Under the pieces are notes generated by a model that was not told the origin of the DNA, ran no database searches, and was given only the letters and a program-made list of their open reading frames with translations. The translations under genes and the position numbers were made by a program. DNA of 64,000 nt from JAYREN01 sp963663375 (GTDB lineage Bacteria > Acidobacteriota > Holophagae > Holophagales > Holophagaceae), in contig OY760195.1 in assembly GCA_963663375.1 (NCBI GenBank), positions 2,604,001-2,668,000 on the forward strand, written 5' to 3'. This document shows positions 1 to 7,590 of the stretch, piece after piece (the first letter of the stretch is position 1; the number at the start of each line of letters is the position of its first letter).

Positions 1-1
1 C

Positions 2-478
2 GAGGGCTTGCGGCAAGCCGCGAGACCGGGGGACGAAACCTACCTGCTGGAAGCCCTGGCATGCTGTCCGGAGAGCGCCCGCTTCGCCCTGGTGGCGGCC
101 CTGGGTGGCATCGGCGCCGCCGATTCCCTGCCCGCGCTGCTGGCTCTGCTGGAGGATCCCTTCGCCAGGGTCGAAGCGGCGGAGGCCGCAAGCCTCGTGG
201 CCCTGCGCGCGGGACTGGAAGCAACGGCCCTGGCTGCTTTGAGAGAGCCCGGCCTGGGCGCCTCCTGGCGCTGGGCGCCCCGGGCCCGCCTGGGGGATGA
301 GACCTGGACGAAGGCCCTCCGGGGGGAGTGGGTCGGGCTTTCGGCCACCTTGCGCCTGCAGGCCCTGGGGGCGGCGCGCCAGTTGCCCGATGCCCTGAGG
401 GCCGACATCAAGGCCGCCTTCGCCCTTGAAGCCCAGCGAGCCGGGGGCCACCTCAAGCAGGCCTGGGACTCACTCTGA
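2..478 (+). CDS. HEAT-repeat-like protein, C-terminal part (truncated by window edge)
   Basis: The reading frame is open from the window edge and ends at a TGA at 476-478, so only the C-terminal ~158 residues are seen. They are alanine- and leucine-rich and form short amphipathic helix pairs, for example ALVAALGGIGAADSLPALLA followed by LLEDPFARVEAAEAASLVAL. This is the pattern of HEAT or PBS-lyase-type repeats, which usually act as protein-binding scaffolds. No catalytic motif is visible. The downstream gene is convergent and its stop overlaps this one by a few bases. The specific function is not recognisable from this fragment. Confidence 0.55.
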   Translation, partial: EGLRQAARPGDETYLLEALACCPESARFALVAALGGIGAADSLPALLALLEDPFARVEAAEAASLVALRAGLEATALAALREPGLGASWRWAPRARLGDETWTKALRGEWVGLSATLRLQALGAARQLPDALRADIKAAFALEAQRAGGHLKQAWDSL

Positions 479-1051
479 AAAGAAACCCACGAAGGGGGCC
501 GGATCCCAGCCTCCGCGCAGGGAGGCTACGAGTTCGATGTGGGCGCCCGCGAACAGGGCGCTCCACAGGGCCGCTCGGCCTTCCGGTGTGGCCATCGAAG
601 CGACGGACAGAATGAGGCGCGTGTCGTGGTCCCAACCCAATTTCTGGTTCAGGCGCTGGAGCCGCCGCAGCAGCTCGCCGTGGGAGATTCCTGTCAGGAA
701 GAGGGTGTCGGCATCCAGGCCGTGCTCCCGATCGTGGTAGACCTGCCGCCCGCCCTCGTCATTGAAGCGGGCTCCTCCTTGGATGAGCGCCTCTATCCGG
801 GCCCCTGCGGGATCCCAGCGCAGGCCGCAGCAGGCCGAGGCGACTTCCGAGATCCAGTCCCAGGCCGTTCCGGTCGCAGAAAACACGGAATCCACCGAGA
901 GGGGCCGGGCCATGAGGCCCAGGGCCACGCCTTCGACGCGGTTCCGGAACTGGAAATAATCCAGGGTGCCCCATTCCGGCGCGGTGAGGGCAGGCCGCTC
1001 CTGGAGCCTGGCGGCGCGCTGGATGAGCAGATGGCGGAGGGTGGCGGTCAT
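470..1051 (-). CDS. Short degenerate AMP-binding (adenylation-domain) protein
   Basis: The 193-aa product has the layout of the N-terminal part of acyl-adenylating enzymes. An opening RPALTAPEWGTLDYFQFRNR resembles the usual 'Pal...ltY.el..rv' start. A later LTGISHGELLRRLQRL plus LWSALFAGAHIELV resembles the 'T.hSH.nl' helix and the 'l..l..Ga..vl' strand. The glycine-rich TSGTTGxPKG loop and the whole C-terminal lid domain are missing, so ATP-dependent ligation is unlikely. The start was chosen at the ATG at 1049-1051, preceded by GGGGAG on the minus strand; the open frame runs further upstream but only as a shadow of the methyltransferase gene. It lies 29 bp downstream of that gene and is probably cotranscribed. 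It may be a pathway remnant or a binding protein. Confidence 0.55.
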   Translation of the reverse strand: MTATLRHLLIQRAARLQERPALTAPEWGTLDYFQFRNRVEGVALGLMARPLSVDSVFSATGTAWDWISEVASACCGLRWDPAGARIEALIQGGARFNDEGGRQVYHDREHGLDADTLFLTGISHGELLRRLQRLNQKLGWDHDTRLILSVASMATPEGRAALWSALFAGAHIELVASLRGGWDPAPFVGFFSE

Positions 1052-1080
1052 TTCGGACTCCCCGCCTTGGATGCCGCCCC

Positions 1081-2265
1081 TCAGGCTCCAGCCACAAAGG
1101 CGCCGACGTTGAAGAATTCCCAATGGGCCATGAGGGGGCGGACCCTGGGCACCTCGAGCACTTCCCGGAAGCCGGCGGCATGCAGGGCTTTTACCCAGGC
1201 TTCTGGGGTGAGGAAGCCGTAGGTGGGGCGTAGATCGGGGTCGAGAGTTACATCCGTGAAACCAGCCATGAACTGGAAGGCGAATTCCAGGTAGATGGGG
1301 CGCCTCAGATCGGGTTTCAGACACTCGCCGAGCACCAAGTGCCCGCCGGGGGCCAGGTGACTCCGCAACTCCCGCAGGGTGGCCTGGAGATCCTTGGCCA
1401 CGTGCAGTACATTCACGCCGAGGATCACATCGAAGGCCGTTTCCCGAAGGCCTTGTTCGTCCAGAGGGCGGTTCAGGTCGAGGCTGGCGAAGGTGAGGGG
1501 CAGGCCCGGAGCCAGATCCTTCAAGCCGCGTTGGGCCCGCCGGAGGAAGGTGGGGGCCACATCGGTGAAGTGATAGTCCGCGATCTGCCCGAGGAACCCT
1601 TCCTCCTGGCCCCGGGCCGAGAGAAACTGCGCGAAGGAGCCCGCCCCGCCCCCCAGTTCGAGAATGCGACAGCCCTCGCGGATGCAGGGGCGCAGGGCGG
1701 CGTAGGCGAAGAGATTGTTGGCCCGGTAGATCTGGTTTTCGTTGCGGAAATAGTCGAGCCACAGAGGGTAAGCGCTCAGGTCGAAGAGCAGCTCTTCCCC
1801 GTGGCGGCCCTCGGTGAAGTAAGGCAGGACCTTCTGCCGCACAGCATCCAGCAGGTCCAGGTTCTTGAGATGCCCCGGGGCCATCTCCTCCGCGAACTCC
1901 CGCAACGTGGCGAGATCCCTATCGAAATCCGGCAGGCTGCGGAGGTGCCAGCGTCCGTCGAGGTGGTCCAGGAGGCCCTCCTCGGTGAGGAAGGCCAGCA
2001 TCCAGGCGGCGGGCCGCCGGGATTGGGGGTGGAGACCGGTGAGCAGTTCTTCCAGCGCAGCGCCGCCCCGCAGGCGGGTTTCCCAGCCGAGATCCAGGGC
2101 CAGCAAGAGCGTGAGCCGGGCCGTGTAGGCCTCGGAGACGAAATGCAGGCCCGCGAAGGAACGGGTTAGGAGATCCTCCACGAAGCGCTGCTCCGTAGGC
2201 GCGAGTCCCAGGCATGTCGGCGGCCCGACGGTTTGGAGGCGCTGGTCCAGGGCCGCGCGGATCAT
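1081..2265 (-). CDS. SAM-dependent methyltransferase, PKS/NRPS C-methyltransferase type
   Basis: The 394-aa product is a class I methyltransferase. Motif I is ILELGGGAGS (residues 201-210). It is followed by an acidic strand end (DYHFTDVAP) and the post-motif FDVILGVNVLHVAKDL, then LRSHLAPGGHLVLGE, which is characteristic of the methyltransferase domains built into polyketide and peptide synthases. The ~200 residues before motif I are helical and may form a substrate or dimer domain. The start ATG overlaps the prs stop (ATGA), so it is translationally coupled to prs. The next gene downstream is a remnant-like adenylation domain. Together these suggest a small secondary-metabolite or lipid-modifying pair; the substrate is unknown. 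Confidence 0.7.
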   Translation of the reverse strand: MIRAALDQRLQTVGPPTCLGLAPTEQRFVEDLLTRSFAGLHFVSEAYTARLTLLLALDLGWETRLRGGAALEELLTGLHPQSRRPAAWMLAFLTEEGLLDHLDGRWHLRSLPDFDRDLATLREFAEEMAPGHLKNLDLLDAVRQKVLPYFTEGRHGEELLFDLSAYPLWLDYFRNENQIYRANNLFAYAALRPCIREGCRILELGGGAGSFAQFLSARGQEEGFLGQIADYHFTDVAPTFLRRAQRGLKDLAPGLPLTFASLDLNRPLDEQGLRETAFDVILGVNVLHVAKDLQATLRELRSHLAPGGHLVLGECLKPDLRRPIYLEFAFQFMAGFTDVTLDPDLRPTYGFLTPEAWVKALHAAGFREVLEVPRVRPLMAHWEFFNVGAFVAGA

Positions 2266-3209
2266 TCCATGATTTCGCTAAGGCTGCGGCCGCCGTGGAT
2301 ACGGAGGATGGCGTCGCCGAAGATTCGCGCCGTGGAGAGCACCTTGAGCTGGGGCACGGCCTTCAGCTTCTCCGCGGAAACGGGGATGGTGTCCGTGACG
2401 ATGAGTTCGTCCAGTTCCGCGTTGGCCAGCACGTCGGTGGCATTGCCGGACAGGATGGGGTGGGTGATGCCCACGCGCACCTTGGCGGCGCCGAATTCCC
2501 GCAGGATCCGGGCGGCTTCCTTGATGGAGCCCCCGGTGGCGATCTCGTCATCGAAGATGATGCAGTCCTTGCCCCGAACATCGCCAATGAGGGCGACGCT
2601 CTGGGCCTGTTCGTTGTCGTCATAGCGACGCTTGTCGATGATGGCCATGGGCAGCCCCAGGCGCTTGGCCATGTGGCCCGCGAACTTGGCGGCGCCCGCA
2701 TCCGTGGCCACCACCATGGAATTGGAGGTGTCGGAATTTTTGAAGTAGCTGACGAGGATGGGCGTGGCCAGGAGCTGATCGGCGGGGATGCGGAAGAAGC
2801 CTAGGATCTGCGGGGCGTGAAGGGTCATGGTGAGGACGCGATCCGCGCCCGCGGCCTGCAGCAGATCGGCCACGAGGCGCGCCGTGATGGAGATGCGGCT
2901 CTCGTCCTTCTTGTCGCTGCGAACGTAGGGGTAGTAGGGCAGGACGGCCGTGATGCGGGCGGCCGACGCGAACTTCAGCGCGTCGATCATGATCAGCATC
3001 TCCAGCAGGTTGTCGCTCACGGGGGGGCAACTGGTCTGGATGACAAAAACGTCCGCTTCGCGGACGTTTTCATCGATCTTGACCTTGATGTTCTCGTTGG
3101 TGAAACGGGAGATCCGCGACTTGCCCAGGGGCATGCCGATGTGAGCCGCGATGCCGGAAGCCAGTTCTGGATGGCTGGAGCCCGCAAATACCTTCATCTC
3201 ACCAAACAT
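2262..3209 (-). CDS. prs: Ribose-phosphate pyrophosphokinase (divergent)
   Basis: The 315-aa product makes PRPP from ribose 5-phosphate and ATP, the precursor for nucleotides, His, Trp and NAD. Length and architecture match class I PRPP synthases: an N-terminal phosphoribosyltransferase-like half, RSDKKDESR (residues 97-105), the LHAPQILGFF segment (130-139), and the PRPP loop FDDEIATGGS (219-228). Two usual residues differ: the conserved Asp before LHA is Thr129, and the common DD-I-D-TGG loop has Ala224. The overall fold signature is intact, so I keep the assignment, but the deviations are worth testing. It is followed by the overlapping methyltransferase gene. Confidence 0.88.
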   Translation of the reverse strand: MFGEMKVFAGSSHPELASGIAAHIGMPLGKSRISRFTNENIKVKIDENVREADVFVIQTSCPPVSDNLLEMLIMIDALKFASAARITAVLPYYPYVRSDKKDESRISITARLVADLLQAAGADRVLTMTLHAPQILGFFRIPADQLLATPILVSYFKNSDTSNSMVVATDAGAAKFAGHMAKRLGLPMAIIDKRRYDDNEQAQSVALIGDVRGKDCIIFDDEIATGGSIKEAARILREFGAAKVRVGITHPILSGNATDVLANAELDELIVTDTIPVSAEKLKAVPQLKVLSTARIFGDAILRIHGGRSLSEIME

Positions 3210-3267
3210 GGCAACCCCCGAAACGTCAGTCTACCGTTCCGCCCGCAGGATTGCAGCGGACGAGGTC

Positions 3268-3418
3268 ACAGTGAGGCGTGTTGACCGGGCTTTGCCCAGC
3301 GAACGCGTGGGGAGCACGAGGGGACAAGGGCTCCCGTGTCCGCGAGCCAAGCGAGCGGGAGCGCGCACTGCGCGCGATCCACGGGAAGCGAGCAGCGCGA
3401 GCGGGCGGTCCCCCTCGT
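3268..3418 (-). repeat. Extragenic palindromic repeat, copy A (downstream of murA)
   Basis: Starting 9 bp past the murA stop, on the minus strand, is ACGAGGGGGACCGCCC. A complementary arm (CTTGTCCCCTCGT) lies ~90 bp further on. Between them are nested inverted segments, including a GCGCGCACTGCGCGC palindrome and CCCGTG/CACGGG arms. The distal end reads GGGCAAAGCCCGGTCAACACG, which resembles the distal ends of copies B and C. The stretch fills the whole murA-prs gap and holds no gene. It may also act as the murA transcription end. Confidence 0.6.
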
Positions 3419-3424
3419 CTGGGA

Positions 3425-4735
3425 TCAGACGCTTCCCCCGCCGACTCTCTGGATCCGGGCGCCCAGGGCCTGCAGCTTGCGTTCCAGGCCCGCGTAGCCG
3501 CGATCCAGGTGGTAGATCCGGTCCACGGTGGTCTGGCCCTGGGCCACCAGGCCCGCGATGACTAGGGTGGCGCTGGCCCGGAGATCCGTGGCCATGACGG
3601 TGCAGCCCTGGAGGGCGCAGGGGCCCGCCACGATAGCCGTGGGGCCGTCGATGCGCAGATTGGCGCCCAGGCGCTCCAACTCCATGGCGTGCTGGAAGCG
3701 GTTCTCGAAGATGGTCTCTTTGATAACGCTGATGCCCGAGGCCTGAGTCAGCACGGCCATCACCTGGGCCTGGAGATCCGTGGGAAAGCCGGGGTAGGGC
3801 GAGGTGGCCATGTCCCGGGCCCGGAGCCGCTGGCCCGGTTCCCGCTGGATGCGCAGCTGCATGCCCTCCTGGCCCTGGCGCTCGGTGAAGGCGCAGCCGC
3901 AGCGCTCCAGCAGATCGATGAGCGAGCGGAGGTGCTCGGGAATGACGCGGTCCAGCACTACGTCCCCGCCTGCCGCCGCCACGGCGCAGAGGAAGGTGCC
4001 CGCCTCGATGCGATCCGCGATCACGGCGTGCTCGCAGCCATGCAGGGCCTCGACGCCGCGGAGAGTCAGCACGGGGCCGCCGATGCCTTCAATGTGGGTG
4101 CCCATCTTCACCAGCAGGTGCGCCAGATCCGTGATCTCCGGCTCCTGGGCGGCGTTGCGCAGCACCGTGGTGCCTTCGGCCAGTGTCGCGGCCATCATCA
4201 GGTTCTCGGTGGCGCCGACGCTCACCTTCTCGAAGGTATGATCCATGCCCTTTAGCTTGCCGCCGGGGACATGGGCCTCCACGTAGCCGCGGTCGATGGT
4301 GATCTCGGCGCCCATGCGCTCGAGGGCTTCTAGATGCAGGTTCACGGGGCGGGAGCCGATGGCGCAGCCGCCGGGGAGGCTCACGGAGGCCTTGCCAAAG
4401 CGGGCCAGGAGGGGACCCAGCACCAGGATGCTGGCCCGCATGGTCTTCACCAGCTCGTAGGGGGCACGCAGGTCGCCCTGTCCCAGGTGCTCGGCGCAGA
4501 GGGTGCCCGTGAACTCGAAACCCTCCTCGTCCTTCTCGAGACTGGCGGAACAGCCCAGGGCCTGGAGCACCTTTACCATGGTGCGGATATCCGAAACGGC
4601 GGGGAGGTGGCTGAAGGTGATGGGTTCGGGCGTGAGCAGCGAGGCCGCCAGGCAGGGAAGGGCCGCGTTCTTGGCCCCAGAAACCATCACATGCCCATGG
4701 AGGGGCACACCACCTTCAATGACCAGCCGATCCAT
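3425..4735 (-). CDS. murA: UDP-N-acetylglucosamine 1-carboxyvinyltransferase
   Basis: The 436-aa product catalyses the first committed step of peptidoglycan synthesis, transferring enolpyruvate from PEP to UDP-GlcNAc in the cytoplasm. It begins MDRLVIEGGVPLHG and carries the SGAKNAALP substrate segment with Lys22 and Asn23. The active-site loop PGGCAIGSRP carries the fosfomycin-sensitive Cys124. The sequence TDLQAQVMA and the late RASATLVIAGL segment are typical of the family. Full length. The gene lies 26 bp downstream of the signal peptidase gene on the same strand, so cotranscription is likely, and it is followed by an extragenic palindromic element. Confidence 0.96.
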   Translation of the reverse strand: MDRLVIEGGVPLHGHVMVSGAKNAALPCLAASLLTPEPITFSHLPAVSDIRTMVKVLQALGCSASLEKDEEGFEFTGTLCAEHLGQGDLRAPYELVKTMRASILVLGPLLARFGKASVSLPGGCAIGSRPVNLHLEALERMGAEITIDRGYVEAHVPGGKLKGMDHTFEKVSVGATENLMMAATLAEGTTVLRNAAQEPEITDLAHLLVKMGTHIEGIGGPVLTLRGVEALHGCEHAVIADRIEAGTFLCAVAAAGGDVVLDRVIPEHLRSLIDLLERCGCAFTERQGQEGMQLRIQREPGQRLRARDMATSPYPGFPTDLQAQVMAVLTQASGISVIKETIFENRFQHAMELERLGANLRIDGPTAIVAGPCALQGCTVMATDLRASATLVIAGLVAQGQTTVDRIYHLDRGYAGLERKLQALGARIQRVGGGSV

Positions 4736-4761
4736 TCGCGCTCCGTTCCTGAGTCCTCAGC

Positions 4762-5214
4762 TTAACGGATCGGTTCAACCATGCCGAGAATCCTGCCCCG
4801 AAACGCGCTCCGAGGCAGGGGGCCCCAGGCCCTGGAATCCCGGCTTTCGGGGCGGTTGTCCCCCAGGACCAGGTAGCCGTCCCCCGCCAGCCAGGGGCCC
4901 GCGCTGCCCCGCTCGGGCTGCTGGACATAGGGTTCGTCCAGGGGGCGGCCCTGGTGGAGCACTTCGCCCTCGCGAATCTCCAAATCTTCACCGGGAAGGG
5001 CCAGCACCCGCTTGAGTGAGGGACCATCCGGGGTTTCCAGCAGCCACACCTGCTGACGCGCCGGGGTGCCGGCGGCCCAGCCCCGAATCGCCCACAGGAT
5101 CTGGCCGCTGCGCAGGGTAGGCTCCATGCTCCGGCCCTTCACGCGCACGGGATGGATCAGGGTCAGGGGCGACAGCGCCAGGCCCAAGGCAAGGAGGGGT
5201 ACCCAGGGTTTCAT
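4762..5214 (-). CDS. lepB: Signal peptidase I (short form)
   Basis: The 150-aa product is the membrane serine protease that removes signal peptides from exported proteins. It has one N-terminal membrane segment (WVPLLALGLALSPLTLI), box B KGRSMEPTL with nucleophile Ser29, box D SLKRVLALPGE with the general base Lys68, and box E LVLGDNRPESRDSRAWG. The start was set at the ATG at 5212-5214, which has GAGG 5 nt upstream; a GTG at 5241 also opens the frame but would overlap the upstream gene. It is shorter than E. coli LepB because the second membrane helix and the large periplasmic insert are absent, as in many compact signal peptidases. Confidence 0.92.
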   Translation of the reverse strand: MKPWVPLLALGLALSPLTLIHPVRVKGRSMEPTLRSGQILWAIRGWAAGTPARQQVWLLETPDGPSLKRVLALPGEDLEIREGEVLHQGRPLDEPYVQQPERGSAGPWLAGDGYLVLGDNRPESRDSRAWGPLPRSAFRGRILGMVEPIR

Positions 5215-5228
5215 CGGGGTCCTCGAGG

Positions 5229-5594
5229 TCAGCCGAGGCACGTCAGGCGTCGGCCGCTGCCATCCGTCAGGGCCACGGAGGCTAGGCGGGCGGGGGCGGG
5301 CACTTTTGGGGCCAGCTCTGCCAGGATGTTTTCGGCCAGTTCCAGCGGTCCCGCCAGGCCCAGGTCCGAGAGCAGCCGCCCCTGGAGGGGCGCGAGAAGC
5401 TCATCCAGGGCCGCTTCCAGGTCCCGGAAATCCATCACCACATCGAAGCCGTCCAGCCCCGTGCGCTCGGTGAGCACCTCCACGCGGTAGTCGTGGCCCT
5501 CCCACCGGCCATCGCCATGGCGGAAGACCACGGACAGGGGACGCTCCACGGCGGCCTGGAAACAGAGGTGAGAAGCGGGAGTGGAACCGGCCAT
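5229..5594 (-). CDS. QueD/6-pyruvoyl-tetrahydropterin synthase-like protein, active site lost
   Basis: The 121-aa product follows the T-fold pattern of 6-carboxy-tetrahydropterin synthase: GHDYRVEV, then GFDVVMDFRDLEAALDELL, then a LELAENILAELAP helix and a final VALTDGSGRR strand. The functional residues are mostly gone. The AAH zinc histidine is AAV, HGH is EGH, the catalytic Cys is absent, the DHH motif is LQG, and the late Glu is Asp. It therefore probably does not perform the QueD reaction and may be a structural or binding relative. It sits just upstream of lepB on the same strand. queC and queF lie ~17 kb away. Confidence 0.6.
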   Translation of the reverse strand: MAGSTPASHLCFQAAVERPLSVVFRHGDGRWEGHDYRVEVLTERTGLDGFDVVMDFRDLEAALDELLAPLQGRLLSDLGLAGPLELAENILAELAPKVPAPARLASVALTDGSGRRLTCLG

Positions 5595-5650
5595 GGTCCG
5601 ATTCTGACAGCGCTCCGGGTAAACTGGGGCTTCAGCGAGTTGGAGACCCC

Positions 5651-7399
5651 ATGCGTGATTTTTCGACCCAGGCCGCGAGGCCGGATGTGGAGCGGGAAGA
5701 CCTGGACTTCGATGTGCTCTTCGTGGGCGGCGGTCCCGCTAACCTCGCGGGCCTCTGGACTCTGCTGGACCTCATCGAAACCCACAATGCCCGGGAGGGG
5801 GCCAAGAGGCTCGAGGGCCTGACCATCGGACTCATCGAGAAGGCCGATGAGATCGGGGACCACGCCTTTTCCGGGGCCGTCCTGGATCCCATCGCCCTCA
5901 AGGAACTCTGCCCCGACTTCCTGAAGCGGGGCTTCCCTTCCGAAGGCCTAGTGAACAATGAAGAAGTCTGGCTGCTCACCAGCGACCGCAGCGGCTTCAA
6001 GATTCCCGTGCTGCCGCCCTTCCTGCACAACCACGGGGGCCACATCGTGTCCCTGTCCCGCATGGTGCGCTGGATGGCCGCCCAGCTCGAGGCCCGAGAG
6101 GTTCCGGGGGTGGACGTCATGCTCCTGCCGGGCTTCGCGGGGCTCAAGGTGCTCTGGGAGGATGGCCGCGTGGTGGGCGTCCAGACCGCCGATAAGGGCG
6201 TGAACGCCGACGGAACGCCCCGTGCCAATTTCGAGCCCGGCAACAATCTGCGGGCCAAGGTCACGGTCTTTGGCGAAGGCCCCCGGGGCCACTTGGCTCG
6301 GGAACTGGAAGAGGTTCTGGGGCTGCAGCGGGACGCCGCCAGCCCGCAGGTCTACGAGACGGGCGCCAAGGAGATCTGGGAGATCCCCGAGGGCCGCGTG
6401 CCGGAAGGCTTCGTCCTGCACAGCACGGGCTGGCCCATGAACGATGGCGAGAGCGGCGGTTCCTTCGTCTACAAGATGGCTGGGAATTACCTGGCCGTGG
6501 GGTACGTGCTGAGCCTGGATTCGGCGGATCCCTTCTTGGATGCCCACTTGGCGCTCCAGAAGTTCAAGACCCATGCCCGCATCAAGGAACTCCTGGAGGG
6601 CGGCAAGCTCGTGCAGTACGGCGGCAAGGCCCTGGCCATCGGCGGCTGGAACTCCATGCCGCGCCTGGCCTTTGCGGGGGGGATGCTGGTGGGCGATGCC
6701 GCACAGATGGTGAACGCCGCCCGGCTCAAGGGCATTCATCTGGGCATGAAGGGCGGCATGGAGGCCGCCGAGACCATCCTGGATGCCCTGGTGGAAGATG
6801 ATTTCTCCGAGGCGAGCCTGATGCGCTACGCCACGGCCTACCTGGAGTCCTGGGCCGGGGAGGAACTCAAGGCCGCTCGCAACTTCCACCGGATCGTGGC
6901 CCATGGCCTCACGCCTGCGGCAGGGCTGAAGCTCGGCCTCAGTCTGCTCACGGATGGCTGGGTGCCGGGAGACCCACTTCCATCCCCGGCGGACGCCGCC
7001 ACCACCGAGACCACGGAACGCTTCTACGGCAAGGCCGGGCTCCGCCGCGACGGGCTCGACCTGGGTGTGAAGTTCGACGGCCAGCGTCTCTACACGAAGC
7101 TGGATGATGTCTATCTGGCCGGAGTCATGCACGACGAGCACCAGCCCGCCCATCTCAAGATCGTCAAGGGCGATGCGGTCTGCGTCACCTGTTTCGAGAC
7201 CAAGGGGGCGCCCTGCACGGTGTTCTGTCCCGCCCAGGTCTACGAGATGCACCCGGATGCCAAGGGCCAGGTGGCCAAGGTGGAGATTGCCTTCTCCAAC
7301 TGCGTGCACTGCAAGACCTGCGATATCAAATGCCCAGAGGGCAATGTGGTCTGGACGCCGCCAGAAGGCGGCGGCGGACCGAAGTACACCCTCTGCTAG
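5651..7399 (+). CDS. Electron transfer flavoprotein-quinone oxidoreductase
   Basis: The 582-aa product passes electrons from reduced ETF to the membrane quinone pool, linking fatty-acid or amino-acid oxidation to respiration. The FAD-binding start is VLFVGGGPANLAG (residues 23-35). The middle contains the ubiquinone-oxidoreductase core (FGEGPRGHLARELEE, GMLVGDAAQMVNAARLKGIH). The C-terminus carries the 4Fe-4S domain NCVHCKTCDIKCPEGNVVW, plus an earlier CVTCFETKGAPC. Length matches ETF-QO (EtfD/FixC-FixX fusion). The neighbours downstream (Trm112-like, heptose kinase) follow with tight spacing, but the ETF subunits are not in the window. Confidence 0.93.
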   Translation: MRDFSTQAARPDVEREDLDFDVLFVGGGPANLAGLWTLLDLIETHNAREGAKRLEGLTIGLIEKADEIGDHAFSGAVLDPIALKELCPDFLKRGFPSEGLVNNEEVWLLTSDRSGFKIPVLPPFLHNHGGHIVSLSRMVRWMAAQLEAREVPGVDVMLLPGFAGLKVLWEDGRVVGVQTADKGVNADGTPRANFEPGNNLRAKVTVFGEGPRGHLARELEEVLGLQRDAASPQVYETGAKEIWEIPEGRVPEGFVLHSTGWPMNDGESGGSFVYKMAGNYLAVGYVLSLDSADPFLDAHLALQKFKTHARIKELLEGGKLVQYGGKALAIGGWNSMPRLAFAGGMLVGDAAQMVNAARLKGIHLGMKGGMEAAETILDALVEDDFSEASLMRYATAYLESWAGEELKAARNFHRIVAHGLTPAAGLKLGLSLLTDGWVPGDPLPSPADAATTETTERFYGKAGLRRDGLDLGVKFDGQRLYTKLDDVYLAGVMHDEHQPAHLKIVKGDAVCVTCFETKGAPCTVFCPAQVYEMHPDAKGQVAKVEIAFSNCVHCKTCDIKCPEGNVVWTPPEGGGGPKYTLC

Positions 7400-7407
7400 G
7401 AGCCGAG

Positions 7408-7590
7408 ATGCTGGATCCCCGCCTGCTCGAGATTCTCTGCTGTCCCGCCGAACACGAGGGAAAGGCCTGCCACGGGGATCTGGAGGAGTGGGCCGAAGGC
7501 CTGCACTGCAAGACCTGCGGGCTGATCTATCCCATCGTGGAGGGAATTCCCGTGATGCTGCCGGACGAGGCAACCAAGGTGGAAGCATGA
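7408..7590 (+). CDS. Trm112-family zinc-ribbon protein
   Basis: The 60-aa protein starts at the ATG at 7408 with AGGAG 5 nt upstream. Its sequence MLDPRLLEILCCPAEHEGKA and then GLHCKTCGLIYPIVEGIPVM is the classic Trm112/YcaR pattern. Metal ligands would be Cys11/Cys12 and Cys34/Cys37. Bacterial members of this family are small and mostly uncharacterised. In many genomes they sit beside lipid A or LPS genes, as here before a heptose kinase. The stop overlaps the next start (ATGA), implying coupled translation. Confidence 0.88.
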   Translation: MLDPRLLEILCCPAEHEGKACHGDLEEWAEGLHCKTCGLIYPIVEGIPVMLPDEATKVEA

